64,000 nucleotides of DNA, taken from NCBI GenBank assembly GCA_026225945.1, contig JAMJFZ010000597.1:1854501-1918500 (forward strand), given 5' to 3'. Shown piece after piece: positions 48,431 through 61,200 of the stretch. Below the pieces are notes generated by a model that did not search any database, was not told the DNA's origin, and saw only the letters and a list, made by a program, of their open reading frames with translations. Numbering within the stretch: position 1 is the first letter of the stretch; every line of letters begins with the position of its first letter. This DNA is from Cricetomys ansorgei. Its lineage: Eukaryota; Chordata; Mammalia; Rodentia; Nesomyidae. Both the position numbers and the translations under genes were made by a program.

Positions 48431-48879
48431 GCACAGTACTGCCTGAAAAAGTAAACTTTCAATCAAATTGAAAAGGAGTACTGGATTCAATGGACAGAAC
48501 AGGAAGTAATGAAATGATTACTTTCAACTGTTCTCGCCTTTACTTAAGAGGAACAAAATGATTCCAGAATTCATTATGTTCATAAAAAGGGTTGAGCCTC
48601 TTGAAGGTGTTGAACCTCAGTCTTTCTACTCTATAGTAGAGCAACTTAAGAATCTCTGCTGAAGCATCTAAGCACCAGTATTTCATTGAGGTGGTAAACA
48701 AGAAGCTGAGTATCTGAAATGTTTGAGTCATTTGTCCTATATCTCACTTGCCTTAAATGTCATGAGAATGGTTAATGGGTACAATAAAGAAAATGCTCTA
48801 TTGCAAGAAGAGAAAGAGATGGAGAGCTTCAGAATTCATGACAGATGATACAGGATCAAAGCATCATTGAAGAGAAGCT

Positions 48880-49430
48880 TCTCTGATGAGAAGTAGATGA
48901 GAATTAATGTAGAGGCCCACAGCTGACAACATGTGGAGAGTGAGAGATTTGGGGGCATTTATTTGTAAATGGGATGTCTTTATCAAACCCCTCCATTGAA
49001 GCTCAGGCATCTACATGGAAAAGAAAGCCGAAAGATTGTAAGAGCTGGAGATGGTGGGTATTGTGAGAAATGATACAAGGTAACCACTGTACTTGAGTAT
49101 CTGCTAACTCACAGTGACAGAGAGAGGAGCAGATACTCCAAGGAGGACCTCATGAACAAGAGTATGGCCACACAAAACAGACAACATATTCCGTGTTCTT
49201 TCTGTGTGCTTTTTGTTTGCTTTGCTTTGGTATTTCTGCCTTATTGGTTTTTTGTTTGTTTGGTTGGTTTGTTTGTCTGTTTTGATTTTCAATTGGGAGA
49301 TAGAGAGAGAGGAAGAACATAAAGTTGGGTAAATCGGGTGAGTAGGGAGGTGGAGAAAGTCTTTAGTAGTTCAGGGAAGAGTAAGAATTTGAACAAAATA
49401 TTGAATTAAAAACAGTGTCTTATAAAAAAA
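48880..49430 (+). mobile_element. Rodent L1 3' UTR
   Basis: gaaagattgtaagagctgg, the ctcacagtgacagagag region, then aattgggagatagagagagag and gaacaaaatattgaattaaa, in rodent L1 3' UTR order. Confidence 0.65.
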
Positions 49431-49916
49431 TAACTTTTTTAAAAGCAGGAATTCTATAAAGAAAATAAAACAATACCTAAAACTTACAAAGAAAAAGGCA
49501 AGTAATACATAAGTAAGAACAAAGCTTGATCCAGGACACAGCTGTTTGGCAGTGGGAATGGAAGCAGAAACTCACCCACATGGGAAGCCAGGCAAGAGTT
49601 GGGCAGTCACAACATTAGGGCAAGCTCATGGCCCTTAAAAGCCTCTAATCCAATCCTGAGTATGAATAAGAATGATTTCTCCATCAGGTGACTCAGCAGT
49701 GAGGAAAAATTTGGTCATGCTGGGTGACTCAGAGTGCAGCTGTTGGATGCCATCTCAAGAGAAAATATTAAAAACTCTGCTACGATAGGTCACTGACAAC
49801 AAGGAACAGCCTCAGGTCAGGGAAGTTCATTATGACTGTCCACACCTCTGGGATTAGAAAAAGCCCCGGGAGGTAGCTTTGGAAATTGGGAACCCTGAAG
49901 CTGACAAGTTCAAGTG

Positions 49917-50170
49917 TTGTGGAAGTTAATTTTCAATTACGTATAAAATAATTGTTTGTGCCTAGGCCTTGTGAAAAGGCTGCCTAGGCCTTGGTGGTTT
50001 GTATTGCCTGCAGGTGTTGTCTTTATGTGGGGGAGGCATGTTTGATGGCTCATGATCTGCACGTGCTCTCAGTATAACACCTGAGGTGTTCTGTATCAAT
50101 AAAAACACCTGAGCTCAGATGCTCAGAGTTCCACTGTCCTGTATGGTGCTTGCCATGATGGTGGTTCCCT
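49917..50170 (+). mobile_element. Possible solo LTR of an endogenous retrovirus
   Basis: Begins tgttgtggaagttaatttt, contains the imperfect repeat gcctaggccttg (twice), and tcaataaaaacacctgag as polyadenylation signal with downstream GT-rich sequence. Ends are uncertain and I cannot name a family. Confidence 0.35.
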
Positions 50171-52629
50171 CTGCTGTGGTCTGACAGGAATGGCACCAAA
50201 GAAAAATGCCTCCGTGTCTTTTTAGCTGAGCCATCACAGCAGCGTCCAAGGGTGAAGAGCACAGAGAAGTACACAACAAAAGAGCTAACTTGGAGACCAG
50301 GAAAGCAAGCAGGTCTCATATCAACTCAGAATCTTCCTTGATCTTAATAGATCTGAGCCTCATAAGTTCTGGTTGAAAGGTTTATCTGTGTCCTGAAATG
50401 TCAGAGCTGCCTCTTAACCGTCACTACCAAAGTTAAGCTTCTATGTGTTGCTAATGTGATCTACATAGCTACAAGTTTTCATCCTTGCGAAAGTTCCTTG
50501 AATAGGTCTGCAGTGCATAACATGTATCTTTACACACAATTTATAGATTTCTGTAAGCTGCTTCCAGGTGACAACATCTGTCGTGCCCTTGCCTCTCATC
50601 CCATTTCTTAATCCTTCATGGTTGTAATTCCCCCTCATCCTGCTCCTCCATTCTGATGCACTATTTGCAGTGTCTCTTCTTACACCCAGAGCACCTTGCC
50701 CCTGCACCACACTTCCTCCGTCTAGCCATCCTGCCAGACTGTGTATAGTGCTTCATCTTAACTAAAGTGCTATTCTACAATTACATTTGAGAAAAGTGTC
50801 GCCTCTTCTGATCTATTGCTCTTATTTGTATCATCTGTGTGAATGTTCAAGCACTTCTGGTAAAGAAGCACACGACTTCTATATACTATACTGAATATTT
50901 TAGGTCAAACAATAGCTTCCTTGTTTCCACACCAGCATGATGCCTGGAATTTAATAAATGTTGAGAACATTTTGAATAGATTTGTCTCCAACAACAGTGG
51001 CAAAATAGCCCTTCTGTGCTATTCCTCTTCTGTGCAAGGTGCTTAATGGGATGAGAAGGAATGCTGACTGGCTCAAAGAGATTTTTTTGTTTCTATACCT
51101 CTTCTTTCTGTGAATGAGAAAAGGAAAGCCCTCTTAATATTCAGAGGACAGCTACATGGATTTCATTTCCACTGTGTGACAAAACCTTTCCACATATTGC
51201 TTAATTGTTTTAATTTTTAGTATTCACTTTAAGTAAAAAAAAATAAAGTTAAGATGTGAGAAGTTTAAAGACTGGGATAGTGTTGGAATAATTTTTGTTT
51301 ATATCTGTTAATTTTTATTTGTTCTGTATTCTCTGACAAATAATGTACTATATAAGTTCACTTAGTAAATCATAGATATTATCCATTCTATTAATTTTTA
51401 AAAATAGTATCTCCAAACTCTGATATCTCTAGCCCCATTGTACTAAAAATGTAAGACTCTAAATCTTCTTTTAAAAGGTAATAAACACTAGCCTAAGTAT
51501 GTACTCTGTAATTCCCGTAGGAAGGCAATTTTCCCCTTACCTTTTCTAGACTCATGATGATGTGATGACAATTGAGTTAGTCAAAGTAGGTACTTTTTAC
51601 AAAAATATTGAACAACATTTCTAGTTTTTTTAAGACAGAATCACGATTGTTGTGGAGGCATTAATCAAAATATTTTGTTCATAAAATGGTCTTCTAAATC
51701 ATTGACAATATCATTATGTCAGAAGTCTATTTTCATGTGTATTTAAACAGTGCTAGAATGCCTGACAATTTGTACAACCTTGGTATCAGGAATTTACTTC
51801 CCTGAAAATGAGAATCAAATAAGTTTTCCCATGTCAAACTTGGTTAGGTTTGCATAAACTAGACCCTCCTTACAAAACCAATATTCCCCAAAGATTGATG
51901 CAATGAACTACTGAGGCTTGACTACCTCACTCAAATCTTGTGTATCGTAACAGTGCACTCATAATGGAAAAATATATGTTAGGTATGCAGAAAATAAAAT
52001 GAGAGTAACTGAGTCACACCTAAGTTACATGGAGCTTAATGTCAGAGAAAATGACTCCACACCTCTCTGGAGAGACTGCTTGTTATCTCCAAGGCTTGTT
52101 TTTCTCATCTGTAAATTGAGTGCCATTTAAAACACCAGCCTAATAGATTTATTATAAAAAAGAAGTGTAGAAGTCAAAGAAAACTGGTGACTAAATCTGT
52201 GAATTTTCCTATGTATCTCGTGTCTCTGATCCTTCAAGATTATATGGATGATCAACATTTATTTCTTTCTGTGCAGTCACATTTTTTGAAAAATATAAAT
52301 AATGATAACATTTTAATAGGTTTTTGTCAGGACAAATGGGTTCATACATATAATTGACTTATAACAGGTGCTTAAAATGGCAAGGGTAAATTATTGATTG
52401 CTACATAAACTAAATAAATGAAAACATTTCACATATGCAGGAGCTCTATAATAGCAATAATTACTGCTATCTTACTATAACCTGACTGATTTCAAAATGT
52501 CCTCTTACCCTATGCAAAGAGTAAAAAGGTGAGAGTTGATGCAAAGGAATAGAATTTTAACTTGCACAATCAGTTGAGCAGCACACGGTAGGTACTAATA
52601 GTGGCATGCCTAAGTAAAATCCATGCAGT
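50171..52629. other. Intergenic, nothing recognised; 3' flank of the left OR
   Basis: No supported gene. The last 200 bases (52430-52629) are a diverged counterpart of the 3' flanks of the other two minus-strand ORs (gcaataattactgctatctta against gcaattattcctatcatttta). Confidence 0.5.
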
Positions 52630-53562
52630 TTATGGATATATTCTGATGGTGACCTTTCTCAGGGCACCCTTTACATCTCTGTTCCTCAAAGTATAGATGA
52701 GGGGGTTCAGCATGGGGATCACCACTGTGTAGAACACAGACATTATCTTGTTCTGTTCATTAGAGTAGTTGGACTTGGGCATCACGTAAATGAAGGTAAT
52801 GGTTCCGTAGTAGACATTGACAGCAGTGAGGTGGGAGGTGCAGGTGGAGGAGGCTTTGTGGCGGCCCTCAGTGGAGCGCATCCTCAGGATGGTGATGAGG
52901 ATGTAGATGTAGGAGACGGCTATGACAAACACTGTGATCACAACCATGGAGCCAGAAGAGATATAAGGGATAATTCTAATAATAGAGACATGTGAGCAAG
53001 AAAGCTTCATGACAGCAGGAAACTCACAGAAAAAGTGATCTACTTGATTCGGTCCACAGAAGGACAGACTCAATAGACAGCTAGTAAATGCCCCCGAATT
53101 CACAAAGCCACCTACATAAGAAGCCCCAACAAGGAAGAAGCAGATCCTGGGGGACATATGTGTGGAGTAGAGCAGGGGTGAGCAGATGGCCACGTAACGG
53201 TCATAGGCCATGACAGCCAGAAGGAAGCCCTCAACTGTTCCAAATGTCACTGCAATGGAGAACTGGGCTTCACAGGCAGCTACAGAGAGTACCATTCCAT
53301 GTCCACGGAATCCCATAAGCATGATAGGTGTGATTGTTGTGGAAAACCCAATGTCCACAAAAGCCAGATGGCTAAGGAACAGATACATGGGTGTGTGGAG
53401 CTGGGGACAGATTCTTATTAAAGTAATGATGGAGATATTGCCTACTAAAGTAACAGCATATATTCCTAGAAATATCATAAAGAGGATGACACGAAGTTTG
53501 AGATTCTCAGTTAAACCCAAAAGGATGAACTCTGTTACAGTGGTTTGGTTTTGAGCCTCCAT
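52630..53562 (-). CDS. Class II olfactory receptor, OR5P-type; left member of the tandem trio
   Basis: Single exon, 310 codons, intact. Start chosen at 53562 ([12 protein letters not shown]); the frame continues to a TTG at 53568, which is not the likely start. A putative acceptor (ttaacag) lies at 53581-53587 on the minus strand. Seen: NQT glycosylation site 5-7, [55 protein letters not shown]. It differs from the gene at 57286-58218 at 23 of 310 residues, 17 of them after residue 190. Several changes hit normally invariant OR motifs: KASSTC for [14 protein letters not shown] for [20 protein letters not shown] for [16 protein letters not shown]. This suggests relaxed constraint, though the frame is open. 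Confidence 0.94.
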   Translation of the reverse strand: MEAQNQTTVTEFILLGLTENLKLRVILFMIFLGIYAVTLVGNISIITLIRICPQLHTPMYLFLSHLAFVDIGFSTTITPIMLMGFRGHGMVLSVAACEAQFSIAVTFGTVEGFLLAVMAYDRYVAICSPLLYSTHMSPRICFFLVGASYVGGFVNSGAFTSCLLSLSFCGPNQVDHFFCEFPAVMKLSCSHVSIIRIIPYISSGSMVVITVFVIAVSYIYILITILRMRSTEGRHKASSTCTSHLTAVNVYYGTITFIYVMPKSNYSNEQNKIMSVFYTVVIPMLNPLIYTLRNRDVKGALRKVTIRIYP

Positions 53563-53580
53563 CTCCAATATGAAATGCCC

Positions 53581-56500
53581 CTGTTAAAGGAAATGAGAAA
53601 TTCATTTGTTTCCTTTGTTCAATGCTTCCTAAGTTTTTCTTTTACTATTCTACAGAGTCAATATTGATCTCTTCCCCTCAACAAATTATAAATATCTGTG
53701 GTTTGTAGAATTGGAGATTTTGATCCTTACTCTTTAAATAAAATGAGAATAACTTTTTAAAATAAAATAAGCATTATCCTGCTATTTCAGTTATCTTACC
53801 TTATGTTACACTTATACAGAACACCCTCAACCTTGAAGTCACAGTTCTTGCCCTCAAGGTCGCACTCCATAATTCCAGTGAACTCCTGAGATTCTCCTCA
53901 CGCTCCAATCAATTAAAAATCCTATAAACACCTCAAATTTTGTCATTCCATACTCTTCTTCAACCCCTCCACTAGTATTTTATATTTTACAACATGTTTA
54001 TTTTATGTGTATGATTGTTTTGTTTTCATGCACATCTGTACAACAGACGCGTGCCTGGTGCCCACAGAAATCAAAAGAGGTCATTGCATTTCCTAAAGTA
54101 GACTTATGGAAAATTGTGACCCACCATGATGATGCTGGGAATCGAACCCAGATCTTCTTCAAGAGCAGCCAGTGCTATAAAATGCCGAGACTGCCACTTA
54201 ATCAGCTCATTCATTCACAATCTCATGTCTGCAACTTGGCGGCCCACCTGACCATCTTCCTCACACTGTACCTCCTCTAAGGAAATTCTAGTGCTTCTGT
54301 GGATAATGTATTTCAGGCTTTTTTCTTCTCTTCTTTTTCAATTATCTGAGTCCCAATGTGACTTAAGTCCCTGGTCATCTTATTTGGTATTAGCCTTCTT
54401 ATATACCTGTAACTCTCATCACTTTCCTCTTATAGTTTACAATAATATGACATAATGATTTCATTCTAGTCAAAAGAAGCAATGCCAAAATCTAATTCTT
54501 TTGATATTTTTCCTGTCTTCATATTGATCTGTAAGCAAATTAGCATGACACTCAGTATCCTTTCTGACCTCTCCCTGTATTTTATCATGTTCCTCAGCAT
54601 CTTTCCATGCAGTTCTCACATTAACCCAGACGTCTGCATTACCCCATGAGCTTAGCCTTAGCCTGTAATATTACTTTTTTCTTACAAAGCCTCTCTGACT
54701 CATGAGGAAAGATCTGATTTTCTTTCTCTGTGTTATAGACATCTGCTTCTATAGATATCCCAATTGTGTCTCTGTACACTGGGTTATGGTTTATGATTTG
54801 TTTACCTTTCAGTCTCCTCAATTTTTATATGCTCCCATATATAACTTCTATTGTTTTCTTAAAAATAACCAGTCTGTGCAGAAAATGTGCTAAAAATTTT
54901 GGTTTAATATATGCATAATTGACTTAGTAACTAGGTTATAGCAAAACAAGAGTGAATGTAATTTATGTTCCCTGTCCAGAAAACTAAGCCTCAGAGAGAA
55001 TAAAGTTAAGGAAAGACTCGTGATACTCCTGCTACAATATGTGATTACAGGCATGTGTCACCCTGCCTGGTTTAGATATGTGCAAATAATCCCATGCTTA
55101 GTTACATTTTAAAGGTAAAAATTTGAAAAGAGTGTGTCTGTGCTTTGTGGAAAATACTGAAGTAAATTGTTCCCTACCGCTGGTGAATGGGTTGTGCTAT
55201 TGTTTGCATTTTGTTGAAGGTGGTAACCTTTTTCATCTCCCTAAACATGGCTTAATATTCATATAAGTGTAATAGTCTGCTTAATATAGTAGTCATTTTT
55301 AAGGCGTTAAATATTTACTAGATACAATGCTATCAACTTAAATGTCCCGTACACGTATTGATTCTTTTAAGATTTTAATGTCTTCAGAGTAAATAAACAT
55401 ATAATCATCTGTTGGTAGAGGTGATCCCCCACTTGGTAAACAGGGAGGTTCAGTGAATCAATAGCTGAGAAGCCACAGCGCTTTCAAGAATGTCCCGTCT
55501 CTTCTCTAACGGATCTTCCTGTTACAAAAGTACCAGGTGGTGTATAGATAGCCTGGGATGTTCGCTCCATCATTAGAGGTTTGTCTTTTAAGTTTTTCTC
55601 TTATTCACCGTGTCTTTAATGGTACAAGCCATGAAGTTCTATATGAAATCACAGAGATGCTTGAAGTTACCATGCACCCAGTGCTTTCCTGGTTCTAAAG
55701 AAAGCAGCCACACTTCCTCAGTCCATTCCACCTGCAGCATGGTTCTCTGGAAGTCTTCAGACTTGCTGGCCACTTGGAGATAAAGAACATGACCAAGCAC
55801 CACTACACCTTTCTGCCTTCTGACTCAAGGTAGTGACACGATAGTGCAGCTTTGGTGTGAGAGTAAAAGACATGATGTCTGGGAAACTCCACAGGTCTTT
55901 GACCACACATAAGAGTCAAGATCTCTTTATTTAATAAAAATAAAATGAATTTGGGGAGCTTTACAATTATCTAATGTTCTGATGACTATAGTTTTTCTTT
56001 CAACATGTCAATTCTGAATTCTGCTCTTCAAATGTATAGCATATAGGCTAATTTTTTGTTTCCATATCCTCACCATTAGACACTTAATATCTAGAATTCT
56101 CCACTGGCTTTCCTGATTATCAACCCATATTGGGGATGCTGGCCACTCAAATATCCTTTCCCTCAATGGGTCAGGTACTGTGGTAGGAAACAGAGGAGGT
56201 GGTGTAGTGGACCTTACCTAGCTGAAATCAGGCTGTGTCTTCTGACTTCCTCTCTTTGTCTCAGCTCCTGAAGTCCAGCAGTGATAATGGCTGCTACAGA
56301 CCATCCATGCAGTACCCACATACCTTACGAGTACTGGTCTACAAGTGCCAGGAAACTGCTGCACAGTGCCTCTTGCAGAGGGCATGGTTTACAGGGTCAA
56401 GAGCTCAAACTGTTCAAATCCTAATTTTCAACTTCTTCTTGAGTTATTTAAGAATCCATCCTAATGAAGTCCATCAGTCTTTCATTTACCTTGGAGAATT

Positions 56501-57285
56501 GATACTGACTCTCAAATCTGAAGAGGATTTGATGAAGTTGATGTATCTATTTAGTAGATAGAGTGAGGACCTGGAACCTCTGCAATGTGAACCATTAATC
56601 CCCTCACTGGGCAAGGAGCATAGCCACACACATGCAGAAAATAAAAGGTGGGGAGTCTCTGTATATATGCTAAGAGAGGATATAAAAGGCTGTAATCAAA
56701 CAAGGCAAACCTTCGGAGAATAGTGCGGCTTTCCTCTTGAGAGAAAGGACCATGGGTTTCTTGCACAGAATGGCTTATGGAACCAGATGATTAATAAAGT
56801 CCTGGCTTACTCTCCCAGGTGACACCCACATGCCACAGAATCCAGAGCAATTATTTTGTACTTGTTTACAAAACTGGGATTCTCAAAAGAATATTTGACA
56901 TTGAGAGTAATAAGGTATCTGGTTAGTAGTGGGTAATGTAATGATATCATTTCCAGTTTAAATAACCTTTAAGTTGTTGTGATAAATAAGTAAATTCATA
57001 TATAATGGAACTAAAATTTAACCTGATACATAGATGGCACAAATTATTGTTTGCTACATAAACAACATAAAGGCAAAGATCTTGACTTCTTGCAGAAGTT
57101 AGTATAGTAGCAATTATTCCTATCATTTTATCTACTTAAAGGGGTCCCCAATGAGATACAAGTATATAAAGGTAAGATTTACTGCAAAGAAACAGGATTT
57201 AATATCAAGCAATCAGTTAAGCATAATGTGATAGATACTAAGTGTGATGGGAGTAAATTACTAATTCCTGAAATTCAAAGAGGGT
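53581..57285. repeat. Tandem-duplicated spacer, copy 1
   Basis: This 3.7-kb stretch between the left and middle OR genes is repeated in the same order at 58237-61954. It runs at an offset of 4656 near its left end and 4672 further right, because copy 2 has a short (ttcatttcc)n-type expansion near 59165. It contains no gene I recognise. It carries a B2/B3-like SINE remnant (54030-54190), a short B1-like scrap near 55040, and an LTR-like segment at 56060-56820 (TATA-like gatataaaag at about 56676, polyadenylation-type aataaag near 56791). Confidence 0.93.
54030..54190 (-). mobile_element. B2/B3-type SINE remnant in spacer copy 1
   Basis: gcgtgcctggtgcccacag, gatgctgggaatcgaaccc and agagcagccagtgctataaa, in reverse order. 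The same insertion at the same place in copy 2 (58690-58850) shows that it predates the duplication. Confidence 0.75.
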
Positions 57286-58218
57286 CTATGAACATACTCT
57301 GACAGTCGCCTTCCTCAGAGCCTGCTTTACATCTCTGTTCCTCAAAGTATAGATGAGGGGGTTCAGCATGGGGATCACCACTGTGTAGAACACAGACATT
57401 ATCTTGTTCTGTTCAATAGAGTAGTTGGACTTGGGCATCACATAAATGAAGGTAATGGTTCCGTAGTAGAGAGTGACTGCAGTGAGGTGGGAGGTGCAGG
57501 TGGAGAAGGCCTTGTGGCGGCCCTCAGTGGAGCGCATCCTCAGGATGGTGATGAGGATGTAGATGTAGGAGACGGCTATGACAAACACTGTGATCACAAT
57601 GATGAACCCAGCAGAGATAGAAGGGATAATTCCAATAATAGAGATATGTGAGCAAGAAAGCTTCATGACAGCAGGAAAGTCACAGAAAAAGTGATCTACT
57701 TGATTCGGTCCACAGAAGGACAGACTCAACAGACAGCTAGTAAATGCCCCCGAATTCACAAAGCCACCTACATAGGAAGTCCCAACAAGGAAGAAGCAGA
57801 TCCTGGGGGACATATGTGTGGAGTAGAGCAGGGGTGAGCAGATGGCCACATAACGGTCATAGGCCATGGCAGCCAGAAGGAAGCACTCAACTGTTCCAAA
57901 TGTCACTGCAATGGAGAACTGGGCTTCACAGGCAGCTACAGAGAGTGCCATTCCATGTCCACGGAATCCCATAAGCATGGTAGGTGTGATTGTTGTGGAA
58001 AACCCAATGTCCACAAAAGCCAGATGGCTAAGGAACAGATACATGGGTGTGTGGAGCTGGGGACAGATTCTTATTAAAGTAATGATGGAGATATTGCCTA
58101 CTAAAGTAACAGCATATATTCCTAGAAATATCATAAAGAGGATGACACGAAGTTTGAGATTCTCAGTTAAACCCAAAAGGATGAACTCTGTTACAGTGGT
58201 TTGGTTTTGAGCCTCCAT
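57286..58218 (-). CDS. Class II olfactory receptor, OR5P-type; middle member, hybrid of its two neighbours
   Basis: Single exon, 310 codons, intact, with consensus motifs ([40 protein letters not shown]). Residues 1-190 differ from the 53.5-kb gene at only 6 positions, and the 5' flank matches that gene's for kilobases. Residues 213-310 differ from the 62-kb gene at only 2 positions (Q/E299, C/Y309), and the 3' flank matches that gene's 3' flank. Residues 191-212 are mosaic. I infer a fusion made by unequal crossing-over between the two neighbours (breakpoint near 57580-57660). The start is the ATG at 58218; the TTG at 58224 is rejected as in the sister gene. Its upstream acceptor and flank are the same as the left gene's, so regulation is probably shared. 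Confidence 0.95.
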   Translation of the reverse strand: MEAQNQTTVTEFILLGLTENLKLRVILFMIFLGIYAVTLVGNISIITLIRICPQLHTPMYLFLSHLAFVDIGFSTTITPTMLMGFRGHGMALSVAACEAQFSIAVTFGTVECFLLAAMAYDRYVAICSPLLYSTHMSPRICFFLVGTSYVGGFVNSGAFTSCLLSLSFCGPNQVDHFFCDFPAVMKLSCSHISIIGIIPSISAGFIIVITVFVIAVSYIYILITILRMRSTEGRHKAFSTCTSHLTAVTLYYGTITFIYVMPKSNYSIEQNKIMSVFYTVVIPMLNPLIYTLRNRDVKQALRKATVRVCS

Positions 58219-58236
58219 CTCCAATATGAAATGCCC

Positions 58237-61200
58237 CTGTTAAAGGAAATGAGAAATTCATTTGTTTCCTTTGTTCAATGCTTCCTAAGTTTTTCTTTTA
58301 CTATTCTACAGAGTCAATATTGATCTCTTCCCCTCAACAAATTATAAATATCTGTGGTTTGTAGAATTGGAGATTTTGATCCTTACTCTTTAAATAAAAT
58401 GAGAATAACTTTTTAAAATAAAATAAGCATTATCCTGCTATTTCAGTTATCTTACCTTATGTTACACTTATACAGAATACCCTCAACCTTGAAGTCACAG
58501 TTCTTGCCCTCAAGGTCGCACTCCATAATTCCAGTGAACTCCTGAGATTCTCCTCACGCTCCAATCAATTAAAAATCCTATAATCACCTCAAATTTTGTC
58601 ATTCCATACTCTTCTTCAACCCCTCCACTAATATTTTATATTTTACAACATGTTTATTTTATGTGTATGATTGTTTTGTTTTCATGCACATCTGTACAAC
58701 AGACGCGTGCCTGGTGCCCACAGAAATCAAAAGAGTTCATTGCATTTCCTAAAGTAGACTTATGGAAAATTGTGACCCACCATGATGGTGCTGGGAATGA
58801 AACCCAGATCTTCTTCAAGAGCAGCCAGTGCTATAAAATGCCGAGACTCCTACTTAATCAGCTCATTCATTCACAATCTCATGTCTGCAACTTGGCAGCC
58901 CACCTGACCATCTTCCTCACATTGTACCTCCTCTAAGGAAATTCTAGTGCTTCTGTGAATAATGTATTTCCAGGCTTTTTTCTTCATCTTCGTTTTCAAT
59001 TATCTGAGTCCCAATGTGACTTAAGTCACTGGTCATCTTATTTGGTATTACCCTTCTTATATACCTCTAACTCTCATCATTTTCCTCTTATAGTTTACAA
59101 TAATATGACATAATGATTTCATTATAATAAAAAGCAGCAATGCCAAAATCTAATTCTTTTGATACTTTTCCTTCATTTCCTTCATTTCCTTCATATTGAT
59201 CTGTAAGCTAATTAGCATGACACACAGTATCCTTTCTGACCTCTCCCTGTATTTTACCATGTTCCTCAGCATCTTTCCATGCAGTTCTCACATTAACCCA
59301 GACATCTGCATTACCCCATGAGCTTAGCCTTAGCCTGTAATATTACTTTTTTCTTACAAAGCCTCTCTGACTCATGAGGAAAGATCTGATTTTCTTTCTC
59401 TGTGTTATAGACATCTGCTTCTATAGATATCCCAATTGTGTCTCTGTACACTGGGTTATGGTTTATGATTTGTTTACCTTTGAGTCTCCTCAATTTTTAT
59501 ATGCTCCCATATATAACTTCTATTGTTTCCTTAAAAATAACCAGTCTGTGCAGAAAATGTGCTAAAAATTTTGGTTTAATATATGCATAATTGACTTAGT
59601 AACTAGGTTATAGCAAAACAAGAGTGAATGTTATTTATGTTCCCTGTCCAGAAAACTAAGCCTCAGAGAGAATAAAGTTAAGGAAAGACTCGTGATACTC
59701 CTGCTACAATATGAGATTACAGGCATGTGTCACCCTGCCTGGTTTAGATATGTGTAAATAATCCCATGCTTAGTTACATTTTAAAGGTAAAAATTTGAAA
59801 AGAGTGTGTCTGTGCTTTGTGGAAAATACTGAAGTAAATTGTTCCCTACCGCTGGTGGATGAGTTGTGCTATTGTTTGCATTTTGTTGAAGGTGGTAACC
59901 TTTTTCATCTCCCTAAACATGGCTTAATATTCATATAAGTGTAATAGTCTGCTTAATATAGTAGTCATTTTTAAGGCGTTAAATATTTACTAGATACAAT
60001 GCTATCAACTTAAATGTCCCGTACACGTATTGATTCTTTTAAGATTTTAATGTCTTCAGAGTAAATAAACATATAATCATCTGTTGGTAGAGGTGATCCC
60101 CCACTTGGTAAACAGGGAGGTTCAGTGAATCAATAGCTGAGAAGCCACAGCGCTTTCAAGAATGTCCCGTCTCTTCTCTAACGGATCTTCCTGTTACAAA
60201 AGTACCAGGTGGTGTATAGATAGCCTGGGATGTTCGCTCCATCATTAGAGGTTTGTCTTTTAAGTTTTTCTCTTATTCACCGTGTCTTTAATGGTACAAG
60301 CCATGAAGTTCTATATGAAATCACAGAGATGCTTGAAGTTACCATGCACCCAGTGCTTTCCTGGTTCTAAAGAAAGCAGCCACACTTCCTCAGTCCATTC
60401 CACCTGCAGCATGGTTCTCTGGAAGTCTTCAGACTTGCTGGCCACTTGGAGATAAAGAACATGACCAAGCACCACTACACCTTTCTGCCTTCTGACTCAA
60501 GGTAGTGACACGATAGTGCAGCTTTGGTGTGAGAGTAAAAGACATGATGTCTGGGAAACTCCACAGGTCTTTGATCACACATAAGAGTCAAGATCTCTTT
60601 ATTTAATAAAAATAAAATGAATTTGGGGAGCTTTACAATTATCTAATGTTCTGATGACTATAGTTTTTCTTTCAACATGTCAATTCTGAATTCTTCACTT
60701 CAAATGTATAGCATATAGGCTAATTTTTTGTTTCCATATCCTCATCATTAGACACTTAATATCTAGAATTCTCCACTGGCTTTCCTGATTATCAACCCAT
60801 ATTGGGGATGCTGGCAACTCAAATATCCTTTCCCTCAATGGGTCAGGCACTGTGGTAGGAAACAAAGGAGATGGTGTGGTGGGCCTTACCTAGCTGAAAT
60901 CAGGCTGTTTCTTCTGACTTCCTCTCTTTGTCTCAGCTCCTGAAGTCCAGCAGTGATAATGGCTGCCACAGACCATCCATGCAGTACCCACGTACCTTAC
61001 GAGTACTGGTCTACAAGTGCCAGGAAACTGCTGCACAGTGCCTCTTGCAGAGGGCATGGTTTACAGGGTCAAGAGCTCAAACTGTTCAGATCCTAATTTT
61101 CAACTTCTTCTTGAGTTATTTAAGAATCCATCCTAATGAAGTCCATCAGTCTTTCATTTACCTTGGAGAATTGATACTGACTCTCAAATCTGAAGAGGAT

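Noticed and set aside
53563..53568. Upstream TTG start extending the left OR by two codons (also 58219-58224 and 32403-32429 for other ORs)
   Set aside because: Non-AUG; the family alignment and a nearby splice acceptor support the downstream ATG.
54005..54280. 91-codon ORF conserved between the two spacers (also at 58661-58936)
   Set aside because: Covers a SINE remnant; similarity reflects recent duplication, and replacement changes occur without bias against them.
56235..56561. 108-codon ORF shared with 60928-61233
   Set aside because: Lies in an LTR-like segment; copies differ at the start and resemble no known protein.
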